Positions 8,899 to 18,519 are shown, numbered from the stretch's first letter. The stretch is DNA of 64,000 nt from an uncultured Lachnospira sp. (GCA_944381165.1 CALWKC010000006.1:1-64000), one strand, 5' to 3'. Notes: generated from the sequence alone by a model not told the origin. A program made the numbers and translations.

Positions 8899-9750
8899 AT
8901 GTCAATTATAGTAGATAAAATAAGCTACACCTACGAAATAGGAACGGGATTTGAGCGTCAGGCGTTAAAGGAAGTGAGCTGTGTAATTGAAAAGGGAGAA
9001 TTTATCGGACTAATCGGTCATACCGGCTCAGGAAAATCTACATTTATACAGCATTTAAACGGGCTTGTCAGGGCTACCTCAGGCAGCATTTATTATGACG
9101 GACAGGATATTTATGATAAAGATTACAATATGAGAGAGCTGAGAAGCAAGGTGGGGCTTGTATTCCAGTATCCGGAGCATCAGCTTTTTGAGACGGATAT
9201 ATTCAAGGATGTCTGCTTCGGCCCGAAAAATTTGGGGCTTACAAAGGCTGATGTTGAGCTCAGGGCATTTGAGGCTTTGAGACTTGTCGGACTTGATGAG
9301 TCGCTGTACTACCAGTCACCGTTTGATTTGTCGGGCGGTCAGAAGCGCCGTGTGGCAATCGCCGGAGTTCTGGCTATGAAGCCGGAGGTGCTTATACTGG
9401 ATGAGCCGACTGCCGGGCTTGACCCTAAGGGACGTGACGATATATTGGACTGCGTAAAAGCGCTTCAGCAGGAGACGGGGATAACGGTTATTCTTGTATC
9501 TCACAGCATGGAGGACGTGGCAAAATATGTCGGCAGAATTATGGTTATGAATGACGGAATGCTTATGTTTAACGGAACGCCTAAGGAGATATTTTCACAT
9601 TACAGAGAGCTTGAGGAAATCGGACTCGCCGCGCCTCAGGTGACATATATAATGAATGATTTAAAAAATGCCGGCCTTGATGTGGACGTCAGCGCTATAA
9701 CGGTAGATGAGGCGAAAGCTTCAATTCTTAAAGCGCTGGGGAGAAATTAA
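8899..9750 (+). CDS. ecfA2: ECF transporter ATPase EcfA2
   Basis: The second ABC ATPase (283 residues) of the ECF module, with Walker A GHTGSGKST, LVFQYPEHQLF, signature LSGGQKRRVAIAG and Walker B ILDEPTAGLDP. The FQYPEHQLFE segment is typical of the A2 partner. The ATG at 8899 follows AAAGGGA and gives MSIIVDKISYTYEIG. A longer in-frame start at 8860 adds residues unlike the family. It pairs with EcfA1 and is held by EcfT. Confidence 0.95.
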   Translation: MSIIVDKISYTYEIGTGFERQALKEVSCVIEKGEFIGLIGHTGSGKSTFIQHLNGLVRATSGSIYYDGQDIYDKDYNMRELRSKVGLVFQYPEHQLFETDIFKDVCFGPKNLGLTKADVELRAFEALRLVGLDESLYYQSPFDLSGGQKRRVAIAGVLAMKPEVLILDEPTAGLDPKGRDDILDCVKALQQETGITVILVSHSMEDVAKYVGRIMVMNDGMLMFNGTPKEIFSHYRELEEIGLAAPQVTYIMNDLKNAGLDVDVSAITVDEAKASILKALGRN

Positions 9751-9771
9751 AATTTTTCGGAAAGGAACGCT

Positions 9772-10587
9772 ATGATTAGGGATATAACAATAGGGCAGTA
9801 TTATCAGACAAAATCGGTAATTCACGAACTGGACCCGAGAGTTAAACTTATGGGAACAATGGTGTTTATCATCTCGTTATTCTTTGGGAAAAGTATCTGG
9901 ATGTATCTGGCAGTAACTGTTTTTTTGGCAGCGGTAATCAAATTATCAAGGGTGCCGTTAAAGTTTATAGTAAAGGGACTGAAGGCTGTTTTAATTCTTA
10001 TTATATTTTCCGCGGCTTTTAATCTGTTTTTGACCGACGGTGAGGTTGTTGTTCGCCTTTGGAAGCTTAAAATTACAAAGGAAGGAATATATCAGGCTGT
10101 ATTTATGGTTATCAGGCTGATGTATCTGATTATGGGCTCATCTCTTATGACGCTTACGACTACGCCTAATAATCTTACTGACGCGCTCGAAAAGAGTCTG
10201 GGATTTTTAAAGGTGATAAAAGTTCCGGTACATGAGATCGCAATGATAATGTCTATCGCATTGAGGTTTATTCCTATTCTTATAGAGGAGACAGATAAAA
10301 TTATGAAAGCGCAGATGGCGCGCGGCGCTGACTTTGAAAACGGAAATCTTATAAAGCGGGCTAAGGCTATGGTACCTGTACTTGTTCCGCTGTTTATTTC
10401 TGCTTTCAGAAGGGCTAACGAGCTTGCTATGGCAATGGAGGCGAGATGCTACCACGGCTCCGAGGGGCGAACGAAAATGAAGCCGCTGAAATATAACCGC
10501 AGAGACAGGATTGCGTACGCTGTTCTGGCTGTATATCTTTGCGGGATAGCAGCTCTGAACATATATATGGGCGGAAGAATTATTTGA
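9772..10587 (+). CDS. ecfT: ECF transporter transmembrane component EcfT
   Basis: A 271-residue membrane protein with five to six helices. The EcfT coupling motifs that contact the ATPases appear as AQMARGADF (about residue 180) and AMEARCYHG (about residue 222), matching the family Ala-Arg-Gly pattern. The N-terminus IGQYYQTKSVIHELDPRVKL is characteristic. It is the third gene of the ecf operon and is followed by a terminator. Confidence 0.95.
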   Translation: MIRDITIGQYYQTKSVIHELDPRVKLMGTMVFIISLFFGKSIWMYLAVTVFLAAVIKLSRVPLKFIVKGLKAVLILIIFSAAFNLFLTDGEVVVRLWKLKITKEGIYQAVFMVIRLMYLIMGSSLMTLTTTPNNLTDALEKSLGFLKVIKVPVHEIAMIMSIALRFIPILIEETDKIMKAQMARGADFENGNLIKRAKAMVPVLVPLFISAFRRANELAMAMEARCYHGSEGRTKMKPLKYNRRDRIAYAVLAVYLCGIAALNIYMGGRII

Positions 10588-10609
10588 TATTCAGCAGTTG
10601 TATTTTGTG

Positions 10610-10628
10610 ACAAGGCTGCCTTGTTTTT
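10610..10628 (+). terminator. Terminator after ecfT
   Basis: ACAAGG (10610-10615) pairs with CCTTGT (10619-10624) and is followed by four Ts. A second perfect inverted repeat (ATACAATG/CATTGTAT, 10638-10660) lies just before the truA RBS and may be a leader hairpin. Confidence 0.6.
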
Positions 10629-10686
10629 ATCAAATTCATACAATGGACATTTCATTGTATAAATGTATAAATGGAGAAAAGCGTTT

Positions 10687-11442
10687 ATGATGAGAATTAA
10701 GCTGACTGTCGCCTATGACGGAACAGGGTACAGCGGCTGGCAGATACAGCCGAATTCACCGACTGTCGAGGCTGCGCTGGACGACGCCGTTTACAGAGTG
10801 AGCGGCGAGAGGATACACGTAACCGGTGCGAGCAGAACGGATGCGGGAGTTCACGGACTGGGAAATGTAGCTGTTTTTGATACGGATATGAATATTCCGG
10901 CGGAGCGCTGGGCTCATGCGTTAAACAGATATTTGCCGGAGGATATAAGCGTGATTTCTTCAGTGCAGGTCGCATCGAATTTTCATCCGAGACACTGTGA
11001 TACGGTAAAGACGTATGAGTACAGGATATTAAGCTCGGTATTTCCTATACCGCAGCTCAGGAATTATTCGTGGCATGTTAAGGAAAAACTGGATATTTCG
11101 GCTATGCAGTCCGCAGCTCAGGTACTTGTTGGAGAGCATGATTTTAAGAGCTTCTGCTGTGTGAGGACGCAGGCGGAATCTACCGTCAGGACTGTCTACT
11201 CGCTTGAGGTAAGCTCTGTGCCGGCGCCGATACCTGGGGCAGAGTTTGTTGTTATTCGCATATCCGGAAACGGATTTCTCTACAATATGGTAAGGATAAT
11301 TGCGGGGACGCTGGTTCAGGTGGGAAGGGGAAAGAAGAGCGCTGACGACGTCAGGAAAATGCTTATGGCGAAAGACCGCTGTCAGGCAGGACAGACTGCT
11401 CCGCCGCAGGGATTGACGCTTGTGGGGATTGAGTACGTGTGA
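10687..11442 (+). CDS. truA: tRNA pseudouridine(38-40) synthase
   Basis: A 251-residue enzyme that isomerises uridines 38-40 in the anticodon arm of tRNA. Seen motifs are the N-terminal VAYDGTGYSGWQIQPN, the catalytic-aspartate motif GASRTDAGVHGLGNVA, and the C-terminal NGFLYNMVRIIAGTLVQVG. The ATG at 10687 (followed by a second ATG) lies ten bases after GGAG. The longer start at 10663 adds no family-like sequence. Its placement after ecfT is conserved in Firmicutes. Confidence 0.95.
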   Translation: MMRIKLTVAYDGTGYSGWQIQPNSPTVEAALDDAVYRVSGERIHVTGASRTDAGVHGLGNVAVFDTDMNIPAERWAHALNRYLPEDISVISSVQVASNFHPRHCDTVKTYEYRILSSVFPIPQLRNYSWHVKEKLDISAMQSAAQVLVGEHDFKSFCCVRTQAESTVRTVYSLEVSSVPAPIPGAEFVVIRISGNGFLYNMVRIIAGTLVQVGRGKKSADDVRKMLMAKDRCQAGQTAPPQGLTLVGIEYV

Positions 11443-11451
11443 TGAAAAAAA

Positions 11452-11480
11452 TTGACTTTACATAGATATACCAGTATAAT
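11452..11480 (+). promoter_or_regulatory. Strong sigma-A promoter for the secreted-protein unit
   Basis: TTGACT (11452-11457) and TATAAT (11475-11480) with the ideal 17-base spacer, about 38 bases before the start of the next gene. It suggests the following genes are transcribed independently of truA. Confidence 0.82.
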
Positions 11481-11518
11481 AAAATATATAAAATGTTTAT
11501 ATATAGGAGGGAATGTCT

Positions 11519-11941
11519 ATGAGAGGTTTAAAAAGAAGATTAGGTACTGTTATTTTATCATTGGTTTTATTGATTGCTCTATGTGTTCCTGTATCGGCAC
11601 AGAGCCGGATTATACCGCATTATCAGGTACATTGGGAGACGATGTTTGATGTGGGCTCTGCATATGCTAGTATAGAGTATTATATTGATTATTTCAAAGG
11701 CGGTGTAAATCTGTACTCGTCAGATTACTGTGATTTTTATATTGAAGGTAAGATTTATGATACTTGGGGAGACCATTATGATTTTGCAGGCAGGTCTGAT
11801 TATGCTACTACAGCAGCGGCTGGTACACAAAGTTCTCCGTTTCCTACAGACATAGAACGTGTATATGCAAAATCGACAGTTTACTCTGATGACGGAACAG
11901 GTGTATATGAAAGAGAAGTTCATTTGTATGAAATGTATTAA
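11519..11941 (+). CDS. Small secreted protein of unknown function
   Basis: A 140-residue protein with a clear Sec signal peptide: basic MRGLKRRLG, hydrophobic VILSLVLLIALCVPV and a predicted cut after VSAQ-like SA-Q. The mature part is rich in Tyr, Asp and Ser and contains repeated YY/DYF patches, suggesting a small beta-rich extracellular domain. I do not recognise the family. AGGAGG (11505-11510) is correctly spaced for the ATG at 11519, not for that at 11513. It leads a three-gene unit with a lipoprotein and a permease. Confidence 0.75.
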   Translation: MRGLKRRLGTVILSLVLLIALCVPVSAQSRIIPHYQVHWETMFDVGSAYASIEYYIDYFKGGVNLYSSDYCDFYIEGKIYDTWGDHYDFAGRSDYATTAAAGTQSSPFPTDIERVYAKSTVYSDDGTGVYEREVHLYEMY

Positions 11942-11976
11942 CAATATATGATTTTGACTGACATAGGGGGAGTGTT

Positions 11977-13173
11977 ATGAGAAATAAGTTTAAAATATTG
12001 TGCTTTGTCATATTTCTTTGTGTGCCTGCTGTGTTGTATACAATGGGCTGCTCAGAGAAAAAGCAGACAGAGACAGGTTATAATAACGATGTTGTTTTGG
12101 TGGATTCAATTACGCTGGAGCCGGATGAGGAGGGGCAGCCGTATTGGCATGCTTTGAATTGTGAAATAACAAAATCAGAGAACGGATATTATTTTAAAAG
12201 ATTTACTACATATTATATTGATGCAGAATATATGAAAAGAACGGTGCTTTGCGCAAAACCGGACTGTGACCACAGTGAAAGAAATAATCCTGACTGTTTG
12301 GCACGCATAGGCAGCAGCTCAATATATTACTATAATGGTTTCTGTTATACAACAGAATACAGCGATGAGACAGGAAATCTTATGCTTATACAGCTTGCCC
12401 CGGACGGTACTTCATACAGGGAGATGTTTGAGATTAATCTGCCGACGCTTACAGAGACGAACTGGTTGAATGTTTTCCTTGTATTTGCCGACGACAGCGT
12501 TTTTATCTATAACAAAGGGGGGAGAAGGCTGACAGTCGAGACACAGGGCGACATTGTAATAAGGCGAAGGTCGCTGGACGGCAAGGAGGACGAAATTGTT
12601 TATACGTACACCGGAGACGGCTGCTTTTTTGAGGCTGTAAAATATTACGGAGGAAAGCTTTTCTTTACTGTTAAGGAGGGAAAGACAGACGTTGAGACTA
12701 GACAGAACACCATGGTTTCAAGGGGATTGTATGTATATGACGTTGACTCAAAGGAGGTCGTCAGGCTTCTTGACGAGCAGGTATGCGATTATTCCGTAGA
12801 TATGGAGAATAATATTATATATTATTATGTGCTCGAAGACGGTCTGTACAAGAAGCTGTTGTCAGGAGGCGAGGCAGAGCTTTTATATAAGGCTCAGGAG
12901 GATACGGGGATTTGTTTCATGTCGTTTGACGGACAGTATATATATCTTGACAATTCGAGATGGTTTAGCTTTGCGGATTACACCAAGATTGACTGGACGA
13001 AGTCGCTTATCGTGATGGACACTGACGGAAAGGAAGTTAATCGTATTGACACACTGATATATACAGTGCTTTTTGGCGATTCGGACTATCTTTTTGCTGA
13101 AGGCGGGGAGGGCTTGTGCTATATTCCGAAGAAGGATATTGCGTCTGCCAGAGAGTTTACTTATGTGCAGTGA
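11977..13173 (+). CDS. Lipoprotein of unknown function
   Basis: A 398-residue protein with a lipoprotein signal: a hydrophobic CFVIFLCVPAVLYTMGC lipobox with the modified cysteine near residue 25. A Cys/His cluster follows near residue 90-110 (CAKPDCDH then C), a pattern common in Lachnospiraceae lipoproteins with beta-propeller-like bodies. Repeating strand-loop patterns such as YYNGFCYT and LYVYDVDSKEVV support a propeller. No enzymatic motif was seen. It sits between a secreted protein and a permease-like protein and may be their surface partner. Confidence 0.7.
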   Translation: MRNKFKILCFVIFLCVPAVLYTMGCSEKKQTETGYNNDVVLVDSITLEPDEEGQPYWHALNCEITKSENGYYFKRFTTYYIDAEYMKRTVLCAKPDCDHSERNNPDCLARIGSSSIYYYNGFCYTTEYSDETGNLMLIQLAPDGTSYREMFEINLPTLTETNWLNVFLVFADDSVFIYNKGGRRLTVETQGDIVIRRRSLDGKEDEIVYTYTGDGCFFEAVKYYGGKLFFTVKEGKTDVETRQNTMVSRGLYVYDVDSKEVVRLLDEQVCDYSVDMENNIIYYYVLEDGLYKKLLSGGEAELLYKAQEDTGICFMSFDGQYIYLDNSRWFSFADYTKIDWTKSLIVMDTDGKEVNRIDTLIYTVLFGDSDYLFAEGGEGLCYIPKKDIASAREFTYVQ

Positions 13174-13188
13174 GTAAAGGTGGCGCGT

Positions 13189-15372
13189 ATGGGAGAGTGC
13201 AGAAGGATATTTAATATCAGAATGTTACTGATAATTGCAGGTGTGACTGCTTTGAATATATTCCTTTTTACATATCAGGCAATCGGAGGAAAGTCTTTTT
13301 CTAAGATTATGTTTGAGAAAGAGCAGAGAGAATACCTGATTGACAAATATTCGGGGTGTGATGCCGCGCAAGCGCTCAGAAACTTGAGAGAATTGGAAAA
13401 TCAACTGTGTGACGGTGAACAGAAAAATCAGCAATACGATTATGAAGAAATATCAGCATACTATGAACAGTTTGACAGCAGCGAAAAAGAATGGTTTATG
13501 GAGGTCCTGAAAGAGATTAAAAATCAGGCGTCTTATGCTGCCAATTACAGCGGTTATATACAGGGAATTATAAATAATGCGCAGCAGATGCAGAATTTTG
13601 CGGTTTTTTCCGATAAAGGCTCCTTTTCATATGCAAATATAAAAAAGACTGAGCATGATTACAGCAGGGTCGCTGATTTAGAGCTTGGAATTACAAATAA
13701 TAGAGCGGTAGAGGAATTTACCGCTTATTATTATACGTTTTATATATCGGCTGCGGCTGTACTTTTTATAATTTACCGTTGTTTTGAGGAGCGTGATAAC
13801 GGACTGTGGGAGCTTGTACACAGTACAAAAAACGGTCGTGCGGGGATTGCTTTTATAAGGCTGACAATAATTACTTTTGGCTCTCTTGCGGTTACGGCCC
13901 TGCTATATTTAAGCACTTTTATTGTATCAGTTTTTGTGTATGGCTGGCCTGAGTTCTCGTCGCCGGTTCAGTCGATAGAAAGCTATAAGAAATTTACGTA
14001 TTTGTTAAGTCAGGGGCAGGTCATATTGTTTAACCTTGTTTTTTCATGGCTGGCAATACTCTCAATCAGCATGATTTTATGGCTTTTGTTTACAATATGC
14101 AGAGTGCGAAATGTGGCTTTGGTGCTGACGGGAATTATAACAGGAACAGAAATTTTTCTTTATCAGAATATTAAAGACGGTAGTGTCTATGAGGTCTTTA
14201 AAAAAGTAAATATTATACGGTTTTTTAAGATAAATGAAGATTTTTGCTCGTATGCCAACATCGGAAGCGGGCAGTTTATTATAACAGTTTTTCAAACTGT
14301 GATGATATGTGTATCCGCGGTTATTGCCGTGTCCGGAACTGCCGCTGTAGCAGCAGGAATTTGTATGAGACCTTCCCGTAAAACATCATGGCTGGAAATA
14401 TTATACGAAAAAATGTGGTCTGCGTATCAGCGTATTTTTATGTGTATCCCGATGCTTGGAAAGGAATTTCATAAATTGCTGATAAGCAGCAGAGGAATTG
14501 TTGTTATTGCTGCGATTTTGGCGGTTTCGTTTTATCTTACCGGAACAGGGCTGAGAAATTTTACAGAAAATGAAACGGTTAAGGAAAAAATTTATCTTGA
14601 ACAGGGCGGGAAGGAATATCCGCAGATTATAGATATGGTTGAACAGCGCCGAAACGAATACGAGGAGGCAAGTATATATCTTCAGCAGGTACAGGAAAGC
14701 TACGGCAGGGGTGAGATTGATTTTAACGATTTAATGTCTGTGTCCAATTATGCCGAAAGAATGAAAGCACAATATGCAGCATTAAAGGAATTTGAGGATA
14801 AGGCTGCATATTTGCGGGAATTGTCAGAAAATAAAAATATTGACGGATATATGATGTCTGACAGGGGGTATAATGAAATATTCGGGGAGCGAAGCGCCGC
14901 AAGAGAAAGCTTTCTTTTGATAGCTTTGGTTTCAGGTGTTATGCTGATTGTATCTGAAAGCTTTATTTTAGAGTATTCAACAGGAATGAAGAATATAATA
15001 AAGTCATCAAGTAAAGGCTGGAAGCGGATATTTGCAAAAAAACTTATTGTTGGTGTGCTTATAGCGGCATTGGTGTATTTTATGGTTTATGCAATTGACC
15101 TGATAAGCCTATATTTAAACTACGGAATGCCGTTTATGGAGGCGCCTGTACAGAGTCTTACATTTATGGAAGGCTGTAAATGGAAAGTAAGTATTTTTGA
15201 ATATATTGTTATAAGGCAGTCGGCAAAGTTTATATTTACAGAAGCGGCTGCTGTCGTATCAATGCTTATTTCTGCGTTTATTGCCGGAAAGAGGAATAAA
15301 GCATTTGTCTCACTTACAATAGTAATTGCAGACATTATAGCAGTTGCTCTTATTAATGCCGGCTTGCTGTGA
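13189..15372 (+). CDS. Large ABC-2-like membrane protein
   Basis: A 727-residue membrane protein with an N-terminal helix, a soluble domain of about 150 residues, a block of five to six helices (about residues 180-390), a second soluble domain with coiled-coil character (about 450-570) and a final group of helices. This duplicated helix-domain-helix plan resembles ABC-2-type permeases, but no ATPase gene is adjacent. AAAGG before the ATG at 13189 is better placed than for the GTG at 13180. It is the last gene of the secreted-protein unit. Confidence 0.6.
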   Translation: MGECRRIFNIRMLLIIAGVTALNIFLFTYQAIGGKSFSKIMFEKEQREYLIDKYSGCDAAQALRNLRELENQLCDGEQKNQQYDYEEISAYYEQFDSSEKEWFMEVLKEIKNQASYAANYSGYIQGIINNAQQMQNFAVFSDKGSFSYANIKKTEHDYSRVADLELGITNNRAVEEFTAYYYTFYISAAAVLFIIYRCFEERDNGLWELVHSTKNGRAGIAFIRLTIITFGSLAVTALLYLSTFIVSVFVYGWPEFSSPVQSIESYKKFTYLLSQGQVILFNLVFSWLAILSISMILWLLFTICRVRNVALVLTGIITGTEIFLYQNIKDGSVYEVFKKVNIIRFFKINEDFCSYANIGSGQFIITVFQTVMICVSAVIAVSGTAAVAAGICMRPSRKTSWLEILYEKMWSAYQRIFMCIPMLGKEFHKLLISSRGIVVIAAILAVSFYLTGTGLRNFTENETVKEKIYLEQGGKEYPQIIDMVEQRRNEYEEASIYLQQVQESYGRGEIDFNDLMSVSNYAERMKAQYAALKEFEDKAAYLRELSENKNIDGYMMSDRGYNEIFGERSAARESFLLIALVSGVMLIVSESFILEYSTGMKNIIKSSSKGWKRIFAKKLIVGVLIAALVYFMVYAIDLISLYLNYGMPFMEAPVQSLTFMEGCKWKVSIFEYIVIRQSAKFIFTEAAAVVSMLISAFIAGKRNKAFVSLTIVIADIIAVALINAGLL

Positions 15373-15461
15373 CAGAAAAGTTTTGATTATAATTTTATAA
15401 AAAATAGATTAAAACCCGGCTGAGAATTTGATTTTTTGGCATATTTTTTAATTAAAATTTG

Positions 15462-15490
15462 TTGACACACTTGGCAGTGTGTTATATAAT
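15462..15490 (+). promoter_or_regulatory. Sigma-A promoter for rplM-rpsI
   Basis: Consensus TTGACA (15462-15467) and TATAAT (15485-15490) with a 17-base spacer, about 190 bases upstream of rplM. Confidence 0.85.
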
Positions 15491-15680
15491 TCTTAGATGT
15501 GACGTGGGAAAGTACGTCCTAAATATGGTTAATCATGATTTTAAATGCATCACCAATGCCCCGGAAAAGCATTTAATATATAATTAACTTAATGTGCCGC
15601 AGATATGTTATGACACACCGGCAGCAAAGATTACAGATATTATGATTATGCAATTAAAGATTTTTTCAGGAGGAAAACCA
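15491..15680 (+). ncRNA. Probable rplM (L13) leader
   Basis: The roughly 180-base untranslated region between the promoter and the rplM RBS contains short pairings (for example GACGTGGGAAAGTACGTC at about 15500-15517) and no gene. Firmicutes commonly carry an autoregulatory L13 leader here. Assignment to that family is by position, not by sequence search. Confidence 0.45.
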
Positions 15681-16109
15681 ATGAAAACTTATATGGCTAC
15701 TGCATCAAGCATTGATAGAAAATGGTATGTTGTTGATGCCGCAGATTATACATTAGGTCGTTTAGCATCACAGGTTGCAGCTGTGCTGAGAGGCAAGAAC
15801 AAGCCTACTTACACACCGTTTTTGGACTGTGGTGATAACGTTATAGTTATTAACGCTGAGAAGGTTCAGCTTACAGGTAAGAAGTTAGACCAGAAAATTT
15901 ACTACAATCACTCAGAGTATGTTGGCGGAATGAAGGAGACAACTCTCAGAGAGATGATGGATAAGAAGCCTGAAAGAGTTATTGAACTCGCTGTTAAGGG
16001 AATGCTTCCAAAGGGACCTTTGGGAAGACAGATGTACACAAAACTTCATGTTTATGCCGGCCCTGACCATGAGCAGGCAGCTCAAAAGCCAGAAGTTTTA
16101 AAGTTTTAA
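15681..16109 (+). CDS. rplM: 50S ribosomal protein L13
   Basis: A 142-residue protein, the same length as E. coli L13, with [20 protein letters not shown] and the C-terminal [20 protein letters not shown]13 is an early 50S assembly protein. Longer in-frame starts exist from 15594, but AGGAGG ends eight bases before the ATG at 15681. It forms the conserved rplM-rpsI pair. Confidence 0.97.
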   Translation: MKTYMATASSIDRKWYVVDAADYTLGRLASQVAAVLRGKNKPTYTPFLDCGDNVIVINAEKVQLTGKKLDQKIYYNHSEYVGGMKETTLREMMDKKPERVIELAVKGMLPKGPLGRQMYTKLHVYAGPDHEQAAQKPEVLKF

Positions 16110-16136
16110 TTTTGGACATATAAGGAGGAAATAACA

Positions 16137-16541
16137 GTGGCTAAGAAAGCAAACTCAAAGTTCTACGGAACAGGTAGAAGAAAAAGCAGTATCGCTAGAG
16201 TATATTTAGTACCAGGCAACGGTACAATTACTATAAATAAGAGACCTATTGACGAATATTTCGGTCTTGAGACTTTAAAGGTTGTTGTAAGACAGCCATT
16301 AGTTCTCACAGAGACAACTGACAAGTATGATGTCATCGTTAATGTACACGGTGGCGGATATACAGGTCAGGCAGGCGCTATCAGACACGGTATTTCAAGA
16401 GCGCTTCTTGAGGTTGATGAGGAAGAATATCGTCCTTCACTTAAGAAGGCAGGTTTCCTTACAAGAGACCCAAGAATGAAGGAGAGAAAGAAGTACGGCT
16501 TAAAGGCAGCTCGTCGTGCTCCACAGTTCTCAAAGAGATAA
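16137..16541 (+). CDS. rpsI: 30S ribosomal protein S9
   Basis: A 134-residue protein starting at GTG after AAGGAGG, with [19 protein letters not shown] and the C-terminal RAPQFSKR tail that reaches the P-site tRNA. Its last codons (Lys-Arg-stop) are part of the 80-bp attachment repeat. The integrated element therefore left the gene intact by restoring its 3' end. Confidence 0.97.
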   Translation: MAKKANSKFYGTGRRKSSIARVYLVPGNGTITINKRPIDEYFGLETLKVVVRQPLVLTETTDKYDVIVNVHGGGYTGQAGAIRHGISRALLEVDEEEYRPSLKKAGFLTRDPRMKERKKYGLKAARRAPQFSKR

Positions 16542-16610
16542 TTTTAAACAGAATAAGATATTATGCAACCCCCTTGAAAGTCCTGTATTTTCAAGGGGTT
16601 TCTTTATGTC
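16531..16610. repeat. Left attachment site (attL), 80-bp direct repeat
   Basis: Starts at CAAAGAGATAA, the last codons of rpsI, and ends in TTTATGTC. It is identical over all 80 bases to 26878-26957. The length of perfect identity suggests recent acquisition or selection on the terminator. Confidence 0.92.
16567..16605 (+). terminator. rpsI terminator inside the attachment site
   Basis: AACCCC-CTTGAAA (16567-16579) pairs with TTTCAAGGGGTT (about 16590-16601) and is followed by TCTTTA. An identical copy lies at about 26914-26952 in the right attachment repeat. Confidence 0.8.
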
Positions 16611-16653
16611 GGCATTTTTGAAAATTTTTGAAAAAAGTGCAAAATTTTGAAGC

Positions 16654-16685
16654 GTAGCACACAAGTAGCACACAGGTAGCGCACA
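16654..16685. repeat. Arm-type integrase sites, left end
   Basis: Three direct repeats with an 11-base period: GTAGCACACA at 16654 and 16665, and GTAGCGCACA at 16676. Related copies lie inside the right end at 26817 and 26828. Placement just inside the core sites fits arm-type binding sites of a tyrosine integrase. Confidence 0.65.
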
Positions 16686-16873
16686 AATTTGATTGACTTT
16701 TTTGGAAATTGCTGATATTATGCGTACAATCTCATATTATGCTTTCTGTAGGGGCAACTATGACGGTTTAGGGGGCTAAAAGCGGAATAGGTACGGAGGG
16801 CAGAAGAAAAGGGCATCTGCATGATACAGACACCCTTGTTAAGTGTACCTAAAATACGGTTTTTATGTAACGG
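16686..16873. other. Non-coding left end of the element
   Basis: No gene is seen here. On the minus strand, AGGGTGTCTG/CAGATGCCCT (16810-16836, two G-U pairs) followed by TTTTCTTC is a terminator for the leftward genes. ACGGTTTTTATGTAACGG at 16856-16873 is one of the recurring element motifs. Confidence 0.55.
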
Positions 16874-17308
16874 TTATTGCTTTTCGCTTGCTTGTTTCTG
16901 TTCAAGGTGTTCTAACTTAGCCACTTTCATAGTGTCCGTAAGCGTTAAATCTTTCAAATAAACTTCAGAATTTTCCATTCTAAGTAACATTCCGTACATG
17001 AGCGTGTTAAAATACTGCAATTCCTCTATTGCTTCACTTGTATAAAGAGAATGTAAATTTTTAGCCATAGTACAAATGTTGTGTTCATACAGTTCAGCAG
17101 AAGAAAGCCCCTGCCACTTCTTATACCGTTTCTTAGCACTTTCAAGAAGTTCCTCAACATCTTTGCTTGTTAATTTTTGATAAATCAATCCTATCAATTC
17201 AAGCCTTGTCAATGCTGTCTTTAAATCATACTTGCAATCCTCTAATTCAAGTTCCAGGTCTGCTACCTTTTCTTTCAATTCCTTAATTTTTTTTGTTTCA
17301 TCTTTCAT
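16874..17308 (-). CDS. Coiled-coil protein of unknown function
   Basis: A 144-residue protein whose first 40 residues are a lysine/glutamate-rich heptad coiled coil (KIKELKEKVADLELELEDCK), followed by a helical region. No known domain was recognised. The ATG at 17308 lies behind AAAGGAAG. A longer in-frame start would add an unlikely MLIIAYFPTKR segment. It lies between the integrase and the left attachment site, a position often used for accessory or excision-related genes. Confidence 0.6.
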   Translation of the reverse strand: MKDETKKIKELKEKVADLELELEDCKYDLKTALTRLELIGLIYQKLTSKDVEELLESAKKRYKKWQGLSSAELYEHNICTMAKNLHSLYTSEAIEELQYFNTLMYGMLLRMENSEVYLKDLTLTDTMKVAKLEHLEQKQASEKQ

Positions 17309-17466
17309 TGTCAAATCTTCCTTTCTTTTGGTCGGGAAGTATGCTATAATCAGCATATCCCTTTTGTTTTGTGTGATAGCTTAATAATTGGGTGTGGCTC
17401 TATGGTATTTGCGGTACTGTAGAGCCTTTTTAATTGCTACAATCAATTCTGCATCAACTCCTTTTC

Positions 17467-18519
17467 TTAAATCTTGTTTATGGCATCTAAAAGGGCTTCT
17501 ATTTCAAAGTGGGTATATACTTGTTGTGTTACACCTTGCCCTTTATGACCTACAATTTTTTTGACAAGCCTATCATCAACCCCGGCTTCAGCAAGCAAAG
17601 AAATACAAGTATGCCTTGTATCGTGTGGGCGGTGGCTCATTCCTAATTGTTCTATTAACGGCTTCCAATAACTATCATAATAATTGCGGTATTCAAAATG
17701 TTTGCCCTCTGGTGTGCTTAAAAGGTATTCGCAATCATTCAGATTATACCAATATTCAAAAAACGGTAGCACTTTATCAGATATAGGAACTTTGCGTATT
17801 CCTGCTTCTGTTTTGGCAGCAGTTACATCAAACCAACGCTCATTTATATTAACGCTTTCTTTTTTCAAATCCAGTAATTCAGAAATTCGACAGCCGGAGT
17901 ATATCAGCATTAAAATTACGTTAAAGTAGACGTTCGTATCTTTCCACTTCCAAACCTTTTCAATCTCTTTCTTACTGAATGGCTCCCGGTTGTATGCGTT
18001 GGGGTTTCCTGCTTTCTTAATGTCGATATATCGGGTTTTATTCATATCGGGCGGTATTATGTCATGTATGACCGCATATTTGAACATAAGCCCCACAAGC
18101 ACCTTATATTTGCGTAGGGTAGGTGTATTCTTGCCGGAATTATCAGCGATATACTGTAAATCATCAAGTTTTACATCTGCCATACGCTTATTTGCGATAG
18201 GCTCACATAGTAAATAAGCTGCCCGGTAGCCCTTTGCATTGCTTTCTGATACTGTAGGGAAATGTTCTTCACTCCAACGCTCATAGACTTCTTGAAATGT
18301 GACTTTTGAAGCATCTACATCATAAGGTGATTTGTTGTAATCTGCCAATGCTTGCAGGGCTTCTTTTTTGCTTTCATAGTAGCCTATAGTTTTACGTTTC
18401 TGCTTCCATTTGCCGGTATCACTATCAATCTGCCAACGTTCCGTTACAATAGCCCGGTATGGGTTTCTCCGATTGCCAGACAGCTTGTAAACAGAACCAA
18501 AGCCATTTGGTAATTTCAT
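17467..18519 (-). CDS. int: Tyrosine site-specific integrase
   Basis: A 350-residue integrase with an N-terminal arm-binding region (NGFGSVYKLSGNRRNPYRA), a SAM-like core-binding domain and the catalytic domain. All catalytic residues are visible: R211 (YSGCRISELL), K236, H299-x2-R302 (HDTRHT), H325 (GHKG) and nucleophile Y335 (QQVYTHF). The ATG at 18519 shares one base with the stop of the upstream gene (TGATG), so the two are translationally coupled. It should catalyse insertion into and excision from the rpsI 3' end. Confidence 0.95.
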   Translation of the reverse strand: MKLPNGFGSVYKLSGNRRNPYRAIVTERWQIDSDTGKWKQKRKTIGYYESKKEALQALADYNKSPYDVDASKVTFQEVYERWSEEHFPTVSESNAKGYRAAYLLCEPIANKRMADVKLDDLQYIADNSGKNTPTLRKYKVLVGLMFKYAVIHDIIPPDMNKTRYIDIKKAGNPNAYNREPFSKKEIEKVWKWKDTNVYFNVILMLIYSGCRISELLDLKKESVNINERWFDVTAAKTEAGIRKVPISDKVLPFFEYWYNLNDCEYLLSTPEGKHFEYRNYYDSYWKPLIEQLGMSHRPHDTRHTCISLLAEAGVDDRLVKKIVGHKGQGVTQQVYTHFEIEALLDAINKI

